Positions 34,786-43,661 of a stretch of 57,261 bases of DNA are shown piece by piece. The DNA is taken from contig JABDJK010000032.1 of NCBI GenBank assembly GCA_013002535.1, positions 1 through 57,261 of the forward strand, read 5' to 3'. Below the pieces are notes generated by a model, which searched no databases, had not been told where the DNA came from, and saw nothing but the letters and a program-made list of their open reading frames with translations. The number at the start of each line of letters is the position of its first letter. Positions within the stretch are counted from its first letter, which is position 1. The position numbers were made by a program, and so were the translations under genes. Origin of the DNA: Hyphococcus sp. (GTDB taxonomy: Bacteria; Pseudomonadota; Alphaproteobacteria; Caulobacterales; Parvularculaceae).

Positions 34786-35771
34786 ACCGGGTCGGCCGTA
34801 GCTTCGCCTGCCGGTTTTGGGCTGACGACAACAGCGGCGCGTTTTACCGGCTCTACCATTGATCCAGTCAGCGTCTCAAACGCTTCATCTTTTTCGTCGA
34901 GGCCAAATTCAAGCTTCTGGTTTTTTTCCGGAATGAACAATGTTCCAAACGCCCAGTCCCAGACGGAGAGATAGAGACCAAGATTTTTGTCGTGATGTTT
35001 CGGGTCGGCTGAGTGATGGACTTGGTGATGCGCCGGCGATTGAATGAGTTTTCCTAGAAATCCGGTTGCCGCGAGTTTCACATGCGTATGACGCAAATGC
35101 AGCAGCGTATATCCAAAGAAAAGAAGTGCGATGTTGACATTCCACAATTTGATCATCGCGGCGCTGTCGCCGAATACCCAACCGGCAATGCCGTGTACGA
35201 CGCCAGTGGCGAGACTAATAATCATCGGTACAAGAAATAACTCGACCGGGTGCTGTCGCCATTCTGTCAACGGCGTCAGGACTTCTGCGGAGTGATGGAC
35301 TTTGTGAAATTCCCAGAGCCACGGCACACGATGCAAGAGGTAGTGACCGTACCAATATCCAAACTCAACGGCGAGCAGGTCAAATGTTACGATCAAAATA
35401 CCAATAACAACAATCGGCGCCGCGATATTCGCCGGGTCGCCAAAAGTTGAGCTCATTGCAGCGCTGATGATATCGCGAACCTCCGGCGCGAGTGACAACA
35501 GTACTAGTGTCTGAATAATAAAGTAGATGCTGATGAATATAAAAATCTTCAGATCAACAATTGTGGATGCGTGACGATAGAGTTTGCGTGGGACCATATA
35601 TCGCCATAGGCCGCGCATGGTCGTTTTGCGATGACGTCGCGACCAGAAATAAAATCCGACGGCGATGAAGGCGCTGCCGACAAACGATAGAATGAAGAAT
35701 TGGTCAGATGGCGTAATCAACCGCAACAGCGGATAGACCGCAGCAATGAGGATGTAGCTAATGAATTCCAC
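34767..35771 (-). CDS. Sterol desaturase/fatty acid hydroxylase-family membrane protein
   Basis: This 334-residue integral membrane di-iron oxygenase has several hydrophobic segments (FISYILIAAVYPLL, FFILSFVGSAFIAVGFYF, IFIFISIYFIIQTLVLL, IVVIGILIVTFDLLA). Histidine clusters follow: GHYLLHRVPWLWEFHKVHHSAEVL, LRHTHVKL and PAHHQVHHSADPKHHDKNLG. These eight-plus histidines are the iron ligands of the family, which hydroxylates or desaturates sterols, carotenoids or fatty acids. The substrate here is unknown. A lipid is likely and the hopanoid locus elsewhere in the window is only circumstantial. It converges on queD with a 19-base overlap. Confidence 0.88.
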   Translation of the reverse strand: MEFISYILIAAVYPLLRLITPSDQFFILSFVGSAFIAVGFYFWSRRHRKTTMRGLWRYMVPRKLYRHASTIVDLKIFIFISIYFIIQTLVLLSLAPEVRDIISAAMSSTFGDPANIAAPIVVIGILIVTFDLLAVEFGYWYGHYLLHRVPWLWEFHKVHHSAEVLTPLTEWRQHPVELFLVPMIISLATGVVHGIAGWVFGDSAAMIKLWNVNIALLFFGYTLLHLRHTHVKLAATGFLGKLIQSPAHHQVHHSADPKHHDKNLGLYLSVWDWAFGTLFIPEKNQKLEFGLDEKDEAFETLTGSMVEPVKRAAVVVSPKPAGEATADPVQPSTS

Positions 35772-35825
35772 GTTGGCTCGCCGCTAAACTGCAGACCTGA
35801 TTGAGCGCAAACGCTATCAAGAAAG

Positions 35826-35845
35826 GCTTAAGCAATTCGTTAAGC
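35826..35845. promoter_or_regulatory. Inverted repeat upstream of the sterol-desaturase-family gene
   Basis: GCTTAA-GCAATTCG-TTAAGC has perfect 6-bp arms around 8 bases. It lies about 55 bases upstream of the desaturase start, just past the end of the preceding minus-strand gene. It could be an operator or a weak stem of the preceding mRNA. No known regulator is assigned. Confidence 0.25.
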
Positions 35846-35856
35846 GAGCATTCAGA

Positions 35857-36525
35857 CTATTCGTCGAATTCGCCGTTCATGCGGGCGATCAAATATTGCG
35901 CATCCCGGCAATAACTTGCGGCGGCGCGGTCGGCGCGGCCGAGGGCGTTGTCCAGTTGTTCCAGCGTCTGGTCGATCTCTTCATAGGTCGAGAATGCGTC
36001 CCGAGGCGGCGAAAGGCTAAGGCCGCGCTCGCTTGCGTCCATGCGCGTGGCTGCTACCGAATATCGGGTCTTGCCGCCGAGATTGACGTCCAGATGACGG
36101 TGATTTTTGCCGATCAACATAGATGCGCGCGGGTCTGATTTTTCGACGGTTTCGTTAATCAATAACCGCAATTCATCAAATCGCTCGGCAAGAAGAGCGC
36201 GGCCGCCGACATCTTCGACTGATTTTGCAGACAACGAAATCTCGCAGGCCTGTTCAAGCGTGTCACGGATCTTGTCGATAGCAAACAAGGCAGCTTCGAT
36301 GGAGCCGAGAGCCTCGCGGACAGCCTGTTCTTTTGCGTCGGTTTTGGTGCGTTTTTCATCGACCAGTTTCGCGCTGTTCAGTACCCGGTTGAGGCCGGCG
36401 ACAACATTGATCTCCGGAAGCGGATCATCGTTCGTTGCTTCCTCTTTCTTGCCCAACCAGCCGGCAAGCGGGCTGCGTTTTTGCGATTTTTCTTCGGACT
36501 GAGATTTTTGTAATGCAAACGCCAC
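35857..36525 (-). CDS. Uncharacterised mostly helical protein
   Basis: The 222-residue soluble protein is not recognised. It has a Lys/Ser/Gln-rich N-terminus (residues 1-40), then long predicted helices rich in Ala, Glu and Leu (EALGSIEAALFAIDKIRDTLEQACEIS, LLAERFDELRLLINETVE). A variable middle section follows, then a C-terminal helical region with EEIDQTLEQLDNALGRADRAAASYCRDAQYLIARMNGEF. No signal peptide or membrane segment is present. Lone, with its own upstream region containing AT-rich TTAA repeats (36577-36594). It may be a lineage-specific helical-bundle protein; function cannot be assigned. Confidence 0.7.
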   Translation of the reverse strand: MAFALQKSQSEEKSQKRSPLAGWLGKKEEATNDDPLPEINVVAGLNRVLNSAKLVDEKRTKTDAKEQAVREALGSIEAALFAIDKIRDTLEQACEISLSAKSVEDVGGRALLAERFDELRLLINETVEKSDPRASMLIGKNHRHLDVNLGGKTRYSVAATRMDASERGLSLSPPRDAFSTYEEIDQTLEQLDNALGRADRAAASYCRDAQYLIARMNGEFDE

Positions 36526-36654
36526 AACGAAGGTTCCCTGAATTGATGACTTCGTGAGACATTACGTCGAGGATTTTTAAGCGCCGTTAATTAAATAACT
36601 AAATTTGACGTACGCGAAAGTATGAGCGCGACGGGCTCATGTTTTTGCTGCATT

Positions 36655-38730
36655 TCAAGCCTTGGAGCGGCGCAACTTTCCGCCCTCGATCAGCCACGCG
36701 ATGAACATGCCGCCTGCCGCAATCGCAAGCCAGATCGCTGGGTGGAAGAGCGGTTTATCTTTAATTGAATCTATCCGAGTTGCTTTTCGTTCAACGATGC
36801 CTGCCCAGTCGGCGCCGGCGCGTGTATTATTGGAGTTCGCCACGCGGCGAATCTCCGGCAATGAAATCCGGCCTGTATCCCGTATGGCGAAGACGCCGCC
36901 GCCAGTGCCTTCAGCGAGCGGGCGGAGCAACTCGCCGGTTGCGACAACATCCTCAAATTCCGGCGTGTCATCCACTCCGACGATACCGAACGCGAAGAGT
37001 TCGCCCGCAGTTGCGCGATAGAGCCCGCTTGGCGCGTTTTCTATTCGTGTGGTGAATTGTCCGGGCGCGGTCTCTACGAGCGCTAGTGTTTCTACTGCGC
37101 CGTCGGGTCCAGTAACGACAACCGGGTCGGGACTTGTTGAAACCGATCGCCGACGAATGATGAGATCTTCGCCTTCGGTTGAAATCGAAAGCGCTTCTTC
37201 TTCGAGCTCCGGTTCTTTCATCAACCAATGAGCAATGCGGCGAAGCAGCTCCGCGTGCGGCCCGCCGCCGTCATAGCCTCTCGCCCAAAGCCAGACATGG
37301 TCTGAAAGGAGCATACCGACACGGCCTTCTTTTATGCGATTGAGGATAAGAAGCGGTCGCCCCCCTGGCCCCTCCATTAAGGTCTGTCCCTCCTCCTGCC
37401 GGACCGGAATAATGCGCATCCAGCGTCCCCAGAAATCCTGTTCCGGCAATCCAGCCGTTACCGGATGGCGCTCGCCCAAATCAGTGACTTCAGGCCGGAA
37501 CACCTGCTCGATGGCGCCGCCTTCGGGCGAAGCGGGCAAAATGAATGATAAGTTTCGGCGGTAGGCTAAACTCATCGATCCGGAATATTCCGGGCCAGAG
37601 GCAATCAGCACTGCGCCGCCAAGCTCAACGTAGCGTGCAATATTGTCAAAATGAAACGAGTCTAAAACACCGCGATATGTGTATCGATCAAATATCAGAA
37701 GATCGAACTCAGAGAGCTTGTCGATGAACAACTCGTCTTGCGGAAACGGAATGAGTGCGAGTTCGCTGACTGGCGTTCCGTCATTCTTTTCGATTGGCCT
37801 GAGAATGGTAAAATGAACAAGGTCAACTGCCGGGTCGGATTTTAGAAGATTGCGCCATACGCGTTCACCCGGATGAGGCTCGCCGGAAATCAGCAGAACC
37901 CGCAAGCGATCCCGAATTGCGGTAATCGGCAGGATTTTGACGTTGTTCCGTGTTGTCAGTTCATCATCTCGTTCTTCGACTTCGAGTTCGATGATCATGC
38001 TGCCCGGCCGTTCAAGCGGCGCCCGAAACGAAGCCTCCGTACCGATTGGAACTGGCTCGACGACAACTTCCACACCGTCAATGCGAAGCGTCACGACGGC
38101 CTCGCGGGCTGCATCGGGCGCGGGCGCACCGCCGACAGTAATGTCATCAACACGAAATGAAATTGTAACGTCGTTTCCGACAATGCCGTATCGCGGGGCT
38201 TTGGTAAGCGTAATTTTGCGGTCGCGTTCGCTATTGGAGCCGGTAGTGAGTATGTGGACCGGGGCTTCAGTCGCGAACGTTGTTTCGGCGTCGATCGTTT
38301 GGCCGTCGGTAATAATGAATGCGCCCGCGAGGCGCGCGCGCGGCGTATCGGCCAATACCATATTCAACGTTTCAATGGTGCGGGTCTCATTGTTGCCGTC
38401 ATAGCCGGAAGTGCGGATTTCAATATCGCCGGCGCGATCAATCAAATCGGCAACATCTTCAGCGGCGGAATTGGCAAACCGTGAACGCCCGTCCAACTCA
38501 TGACTGGCTGTTTCATCAATGAGGATGAGAACGATATCTTTCAGACCGGCGCGTTCGGCCTGACGCAGTAAAGGATTTGCCAATAATAAAACAATTGCGG
38601 CTAACGCGATAATTCGGAAGAATGCGCTTTTCCAATTAAGCCAAATGGAAATAAGCCCAAATAGACCGGCGATCGCAACAATGCCGTAGAATACGACGTC
38701 GGCGAGGTATGAATCAAAGACCAGCGTCAC
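36655..38730 (-). CDS. Membrane protein with glutamine-amidotransferase-like/VWA-like periplasmic region
   Basis: The 691-residue protein has two N-terminal membrane helices (VFYGIVAIAGLFGLISIWL and FFRIIALAAIVLLLANPLL), a large extracytoplasmic region and a C-terminal helix (LFHPAIWLAIAAGGMFIAWLI). The first part (DIVLILIDETASHELDGR, GAFIITDGQTID) resembles a degenerate von Willebrand A fold. The middle (RVLLISGEPHPGERVWRNLL, LLIFDRYTYRGVLDSFHFDNIARYVELGGAVLIASGPEYSG) resembles class I glutamine-amidotransferase-like domains of this operon type. Its ATG overlaps the upstream gene's stop by 4 bases. It is the last gene of the MoxR-DUF58-BatA operon. Confidence 0.8.
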   Translation of the reverse strand: MTLVFDSYLADVVFYGIVAIAGLFGLISIWLNWKSAFFRIIALAAIVLLLANPLLRQAERAGLKDIVLILIDETASHELDGRSRFANSAAEDVADLIDRAGDIEIRTSGYDGNNETRTIETLNMVLADTPRARLAGAFIITDGQTIDAETTFATEAPVHILTTGSNSERDRKITLTKAPRYGIVGNDVTISFRVDDITVGGAPAPDAAREAVVTLRIDGVEVVVEPVPIGTEASFRAPLERPGSMIIELEVEERDDELTTRNNVKILPITAIRDRLRVLLISGEPHPGERVWRNLLKSDPAVDLVHFTILRPIEKNDGTPVSELALIPFPQDELFIDKLSEFDLLIFDRYTYRGVLDSFHFDNIARYVELGGAVLIASGPEYSGSMSLAYRRNLSFILPASPEGGAIEQVFRPEVTDLGERHPVTAGLPEQDFWGRWMRIIPVRQEEGQTLMEGPGGRPLLILNRIKEGRVGMLLSDHVWLWARGYDGGGPHAELLRRIAHWLMKEPELEEEALSISTEGEDLIIRRRSVSTSPDPVVVTGPDGAVETLALVETAPGQFTTRIENAPSGLYRATAGELFAFGIVGVDDTPEFEDVVATGELLRPLAEGTGGGVFAIRDTGRISLPEIRRVANSNNTRAGADWAGIVERKATRIDSIKDKPLFHPAIWLAIAAGGMFIAWLIEGGKLRRSKA

Positions 38731-41474
38731 TTGCCCATCCTCTGCAGTAGAATCGGCGTATGGACCTGATCGGATTTATAATTGCCGGTAAACGCCACCA
38801 TCACCATGTTTACGCCCGCTCGATAAGTGTACTCGCGGGCGCGTTCGCCTCCGCGCGACATGGGACGTACGGGGCGCCCGAGCGAGTCCGTTGCCCAGGC
38901 GCTCGCCCAGTCCCGACCGCCGATAATCAGCGGCGTCACGCCGTCATTTGCGTCGGTCGCATCTGCCTGCACCCAGACCGGGTTTTGGTTGGCGCGGCCA
39001 GGCAAGTCGGGCAAAAGATAGAATGAACGCAACAGGACATGTTCGCCCTCGACTTCGCGCAGTGGCGGTACGTCAAACTGCGATAGAATTGCGCGAAGAG
39101 CGCGAGACTCCGGCGTCGCTTCTTGGCCGATAGCGCGTTCGTCATCACGCGTATCAAACAAAATCAGCCCGCCAAACGCCATAAAATTTTCAATACTCGC
39201 GACTGCCGCATCTGACGGCGGCAGCGCGGCTGGACCTATTGGCCAATACAAGAACGGATAAACCGAAAGATCATCGGTCTCGATATTAACGCCAACGGGC
39301 GGGCCGGGCTCTAACGCCGTGCGGCGATGCAGTTCCCGGCTAAGGCCGGCGAGCGCTTGATGCGACAAACGATCAAGGGCGGCATCCCCGGTTTTTACAT
39401 AGGCAAGTCGCGTCAACAATGTTGCGTCGATGATCGCCTGTTCTACCGGTTCATCGACGGGTTGGGCAAACGCATCACCGGCGCTCGCGAATGGAACAAT
39501 AAATACCAAGCATAATGAAGCGGCAGCGGTGCGCCGCAGTTTGCCGCTCAAAAGTAATGTCGCAATGATATCGATTAGTAAAAGCGCAAGCGCCGCTGCG
39601 AATAATGGAAACGCCAATACTACTGGCGGCTGCGGCCGGTAATCGCGCGCCCGCATTCCTGAAATCGATATCGGCGAATAGGGCGTGTCGGCATCAATCA
39701 CATTCAGCGCTAGCGGCGCATCCGGCGCGCCGTAAAATCCTGGCGGTTGATTGGGGCTGGCGCCTTGCGTCAACTCCTGCGCCGTCACAGCAACAGCGTT
39801 TTCGCCAGGCCTGCGCAATTGGCCAAATCCATCAAGCAATCGCAGCGGCGCATAGCGGGCGGTTTCGCTTTCTTCAGCATATTCAGGACCAAGCGCTGAA
39901 AGGAAGGTGAGCTTGCGCAACATTTCGACAAATACGCCCGATACAGGCAGGTCCGACCAAACCGGCGTTGCCGTAACGTGAAAGAGAATAACGGCGCCGT
40001 TGCCAATTTGCCGACCTGTGACAAGCGGCGTTCCATCGGCGAGCCGGGCCCAGCTTCGCTCCGTTGTCTCACCGCCGGGTTCCGCCAGTACTTGTCGACG
40101 AACGTAAACGTCTTGCGGGATCGCCATGCCCGAAAATGGACTGTCCGCGGAAACCTCTTTCAAGAGTTGCGGCGTTTCCCAAGTTAAAGCGCCCCCAAAT
40201 GCGCGCCCGCCGCCGCGCAACTGAACCGGCAATAGATCCGGCGATCCGTCCTGCGCCGCTTCCGCAAGAACAGGCCCTGCAAATCGCAACAGAACGCCTC
40301 CGCGCTCAACCCATTGCATCAGGTCGGTTGACGCAGAGCGGCGCAGCGCGCCTACATCATCAAGCACGATTACCGAGGCGTCGGACGCAACAAGGTTTTC
40401 AATTGAGTCTTCAACGAAACTCGCATAGGGCCGAAGGGCCTCGCGGATATAGTGACTGCCGGAGAGAAGATTACCGCTCTCAACAGCGCTTTGCGGCGGC
40501 AAACCGATGAGCGCGCGGCGGTTGCGCGCATCGACAAGGTGAACCGCCGCGGCAGAACGTTCTGTTTCGATCCGGATCGTATTTAGCTCATTTTGAAGCG
40601 CCAGTGGCAGCGAAAGATTGATTGATGTTGCGCGCTCGCCGTCGGGCAGCGTCACGTTAGTGCGAATAAGCTCGCGCCCATCGCGGGCGATGCCGACGAT
40701 ATCACCTTGCCATTCGCCCTTCGCACGCAACCGTTCGACAGCAAAACCGCTGTTAAGATCACTTTGATCAACAGGCCGAAGGATTGGTTTCACCGATGAC
40801 AAGTCTTCGAACAAAAATACATTGCCGCGCGCGCGCAAAGTACTGGTGAATGTTGCATCGCCGTTGCTTGCAACGCCGTCCGACAACCAGCGAATATTGA
40901 GTTCTGGAAGGGCGTCGTCCTCGCCAACCGCGTCTGACCAGAATTCGTCCGTCGACAACGCTTCGGCCAAAGATGATCGATCGGCCAAGAATGGGGCTGG
41001 TGAAATGTTGTCAGCCAAATCGCGGGCGTCAACGGGTGCGTATTCTGTCAGCGATGTCGCATCGATTTTCTGTGCTGTCCGCAAAACAAAAAGCCGGCGT
41101 TCGTTTTGCTCTGCGTCAGCTGCCGCTTCGCGAATTGCATCTCGGCGCTGTCCCCAATTCGCCGCCGCCGCCCAAGTGTCGTCAATTACCAACAAAATAG
41201 GCTTATTGTCTTGCGTTCGCGGCGGGGCATTCAAAATTGGTCCCGCCAGTCCTATGATGACTAATGCTACAGCTAGAATGCGTAGCAATAATAATGGCCA
41301 GGGGGTTTTGTCCGGCGTTTGCTCAGTCGTAACGAGTTTTCGAAGGATAATGAAAGGCGGAAATTCTTGTCGCTTTGGTGCGGGCGGCGTCGCACGGAGC
41401 AATATCCAAATCAGAGGAAGTGTTGCAAGTGCGCCTAAAATCAATGGCGCGGTAAACGAAAGACCGCTCAGCAT
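38727..41474 (-). CDS. BatA-like aerotolerance-type protein with C-terminal DUF4159
   Basis: This 915-residue membrane protein opens with the BatA N-terminal region (SFTAPLILGALATLPLIWILLRATPP, then WPLLLLRILAVALVIIGLAGPIL). A VWA-like domain (KPILLVIDDTWAAAANWGQRRD) lies behind it. It then has a long extracytoplasmic part with IVLDDVGALRRSASTDLMQWVERGGVLLRFAGP, a middle membrane helix and a C-terminal DUF4159 domain (RLAYVKTGDAALDRLSHQALAGL...GGLILFDTRDDERAI). It lies directly after DUF58 with no gap, so the products are likely co-translated. Members of this operon type are thought to work with MoxR AAA+ ATPases on envelope proteins, but function is unproven. Confidence 0.85.
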   Translation of the reverse strand: MLSGLSFTAPLILGALATLPLIWILLRATPPAPKRQEFPPFIILRKLVTTEQTPDKTPWPLLLLRILAVALVIIGLAGPILNAPPRTQDNKPILLVIDDTWAAAANWGQRRDAIREAAADAEQNERRLFVLRTAQKIDATSLTEYAPVDARDLADNISPAPFLADRSSLAEALSTDEFWSDAVGEDDALPELNIRWLSDGVASNGDATFTSTLRARGNVFLFEDLSSVKPILRPVDQSDLNSGFAVERLRAKGEWQGDIVGIARDGRELIRTNVTLPDGERATSINLSLPLALQNELNTIRIETERSAAAVHLVDARNRRALIGLPPQSAVESGNLLSGSHYIREALRPYASFVEDSIENLVASDASVIVLDDVGALRRSASTDLMQWVERGGVLLRFAGPVLAEAAQDGSPDLLPVQLRGGGRAFGGALTWETPQLLKEVSADSPFSGMAIPQDVYVRRQVLAEPGGETTERSWARLADGTPLVTGRQIGNGAVILFHVTATPVWSDLPVSGVFVEMLRKLTFLSALGPEYAEESETARYAPLRLLDGFGQLRRPGENAVAVTAQELTQGASPNQPPGFYGAPDAPLALNVIDADTPYSPISISGMRARDYRPQPPVVLAFPLFAAALALLLIDIIATLLLSGKLRRTAAASLCLVFIVPFASAGDAFAQPVDEPVEQAIIDATLLTRLAYVKTGDAALDRLSHQALAGLSRELHRRTALEPGPPVGVNIETDDLSVYPFLYWPIGPAALPPSDAAVASIENFMAFGGLILFDTRDDERAIGQEATPESRALRAILSQFDVPPLREVEGEHVLLRSFYLLPDLPGRANQNPVWVQADATDANDGVTPLIIGGRDWASAWATDSLGRPVRPMSRGGERAREYTYRAGVNMVMVAFTGNYKSDQVHTPILLQRMGK

Positions 41475-42377
41475 TTATATATTCCAGGAGCGCGCATCCG
41501 CCAGCGCATTGTAGAGCGCGAGAAGTGCTGTTTGCGGCGGCTTATCGGTGCGATGCGAAATGAATGTCCATCCGGCTTTCTCAGCGATATTGCGCAACGC
41601 ATCGCGATGGGCGGCAAAGGCGCTGTGATAATTCTTCGCCAGTTTTACAGTTTCGCCAAATATTAGTTTGTCGCTGCCTTCAGGGTCGAGGAATTGCGTT
41701 CGGCCTTCAAACGGAAATTCTTCTTCCGCGAAATCGCACAACTGCAGCAAAACGCCATTGGCGCCTTGGCTGGCATAGTTGATTACAGCAGAAGTTATTT
41801 CGGATTCTTCGGTATAAAAGTCGCTCATCAAAACAACGCTGGCGCCGGCCTGGAGATGCACGGCGCCCGGCGGCGCATTTTCATTTTCGAAGTCACCAAT
41901 ATGCAGCGCTTCCAGCAACCGCATCGGTGCGTTGCGCCCGTGAAAGAGCCGTCGTTCTTCGCCGAGCAGTCCGATGCGTTCACCGGCTTCGGAAAGCAAG
42001 ATTGAAAGCGCCGTCGCCAAGACGTCTGCGCGCCGGCGTTTGGTCGGAGTATCTTTCGAGGACGAAAAATCGAGCGACCTTGATGGGTCGCGCCATAAAT
42101 ATACGGCGGCGGCGATTTCCCATTCATTTTCACGAACATAAAGTCGATCGGCGATGCGCGCCGACTGGCGCCAGTCAATTATCGAGACGGGATCCCCGAA
42201 TGCGTAGGGGCGGTGCTGCCAGAAAGTTTCGCCCGGCCCGGCGCGTTTGCGGCCGTGCAAGCCCGATGACACCGTTTGCGCAACGCGGCGCGCCTCAACC
42301 AAAAGTGCAGGGAAAGTCGCCGCGACGGATTCGGCGTCGTGTCTAACAACGTTTGTCGCAGCGGTGTTCTCGTTCAT
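41475..42377 (-). CDS. DUF58-domain protein
   Basis: This 300-residue cytoplasmic protein shows the DUF58 hallmark GLHGRKRAGPGETFWQHRPYAFGDPVSIIDWRQSARIADRLYVRENEWEIAA. A VWA-like half follows (VVLMSDFYTEESEITSAVINYASQGANGVLLQL). DUF58 proteins pair with MoxR ATPases as substrate adaptors or partners. The stop is adjacent to the ATG of the DUF4159 gene. The moxR gene lies 28 bases upstream. Confidence 0.92.
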   Translation of the reverse strand: MNENTAATNVVRHDAESVAATFPALLVEARRVAQTVSSGLHGRKRAGPGETFWQHRPYAFGDPVSIIDWRQSARIADRLYVRENEWEIAAAVYLWRDPSRSLDFSSSKDTPTKRRRADVLATALSILLSEAGERIGLLGEERRLFHGRNAPMRLLEALHIGDFENENAPPGAVHLQAGASVVLMSDFYTEESEITSAVINYASQGANGVLLQLCDFAEEEFPFEGRTQFLDPEGSDKLIFGETVKLAKNYHSAFAAHRDALRNIAEKAGWTFISHRTDKPPQTALLALYNALADARSWNI

Positions 42378-42405
42378 GACGTCAGCGGCGTTTCCGATTT
42401 CCCCA

Positions 42406-43398
42406 TTACAACCCGCCCAATAATTCGTCGATGAACTGATCGATATCCAACCCTTCCGCGCGCGCCGAAAAATTCAGCGCCATGCGGTGTCGCAAAACCG
42501 GCTTCGCCAATCGCCGCACGTCATCGAGTGACGGCGCATGGCGTCCTTCGATCAGCGCCAGGGCGCGAGCCGCAAGTGAAAACGCCTGACTGGCTCGTGG
42601 GCCGGGGCCCCAGGCAACAAGGGAGCGGACGCGTTCACTTGCCTTCTCGTCGGGCCGTGCTGCGCGCACCAGTTCTAAAATCATTTCGACGACTTGTTCG
42701 CCGATCGGCATTTCACGGACCAGTGCTTGCGCATCCTGCAAATCGCCTGGCGCCATCACGGCGTCTGTAGATTGGATTTTGTTCGAGGTCGTTTCCGCGA
42801 GCATGCGCTTTTCAGCGTCGAGGTCCGGGTAATCGACATTGATCTGAAGCAGAAAACGGTCGAGTTGTGCTTCGGGCAGGGGATAAGTTCCTTCCTGCTC
42901 GATCGGGTTTTGTGTTGCGAGAACATGGAACGGCTCAGGCAAGTCGTGTCGTTCGCCGGCGACGGTGACATGGCGCTCTTGCATTGCTTGCAACAAGGCT
43001 GACTGGGTTCGCGGCGATGCGCGATTGATCTCGTCCGCCATCAACATCTGACAAAAAACTGGTCCTGGAATGAATCGAAAGGCGCGTTTCCCGTCTGGTG
43101 ATTCTTCCAGCACCTCAGATCCCAGTATATCGCCTGGCATCAGGTCCGGCGTAAACTGCACACGCTTGGCCGAAAGCCCCATCACGTCTGCCACAGATGT
43201 AACAAGGAGGGTTTTTGCGAGACCAGGCGCGCCGACCAGCAAACCGTGACCGCCGGCGGCCAAGGTCGCGAATGTCAGATCAATAACCTCCTGTTGACCA
43301 AAAACGATACGTCCAATTGCAGATTTGGCTCGGGTCAGCCGTTCGGCAATGCCGTCAAATCGGGTCAAAATCTCAGTATCAGGTTCGGCTAGCGACAT
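42406..43398 (-). CDS. MoxR-family AAA+ ATPase
   Basis: This 330-residue AAA+ ATPase has Walker A GAPGLAKTLL, Walker B LMADEINRASPRTQSALLQAM, a sensor-1 region (FHVLATQNPIEQEGTYPLPEAQLDRFLL) and the MoxR C-terminal lid (VAWGPGPRASQAFSLAARALALIEGR). MoxR proteins act as chaperone-like ATPases, often with DUF58/VWA partners, as in this operon. It is the first gene of the minus-strand set and is divergent from sppA (263 bases). Confidence 0.95.
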   Translation of the reverse strand: MSLAEPDTEILTRFDGIAERLTRAKSAIGRIVFGQQEVIDLTFATLAAGGHGLLVGAPGLAKTLLVTSVADVMGLSAKRVQFTPDLMPGDILGSEVLEESPDGKRAFRFIPGPVFCQMLMADEINRASPRTQSALLQAMQERHVTVAGERHDLPEPFHVLATQNPIEQEGTYPLPEAQLDRFLLQINVDYPDLDAEKRMLAETTSNKIQSTDAVMAPGDLQDAQALVREMPIGEQVVEMILELVRAARPDEKASERVRSLVAWGPGPRASQAFSLAARALALIEGRHAPSLDDVRRLAKPVLRHRMALNFSARAEGLDIDQFIDELLGGL

Positions 43399-43661
43399 AT
43401 TTGCAACGATCTCATTTTCGGCGTTTTTTCAACGCTATCATGGCTCAATGCCGGTTAATAAACCGCTTGGCAAGGAAACCGAACGGATTGTCGAAAATAT
43501 GTTGCCCCTTGCGAAATAACCCCCAAATTCTTTACCATGTCGTCATGTGTACGCGGCAAATTGTGATGAATTCGCCGGTCATATGAGGGGTTTAATGGGA
43601 AAATCTATCCCGGTTTTCGATTCGTCCTCGACGGATCAGTTATAAAAAGAAGGGGCCGTTT

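Noticed and set aside
36577-36594. TTAA-N6-TTAA near the 222-residue unknown gene as a CtrA site
   Set aside because: The spacing is 6 rather than the 7 of the alphaproteobacterial CtrA consensus, and a single such match is expected by chance.
43448-43519. 23-codon mini-frame between moxR and sppA
   Set aside because: Too short to support without expression data, and no Shine-Dalgarno is clear.
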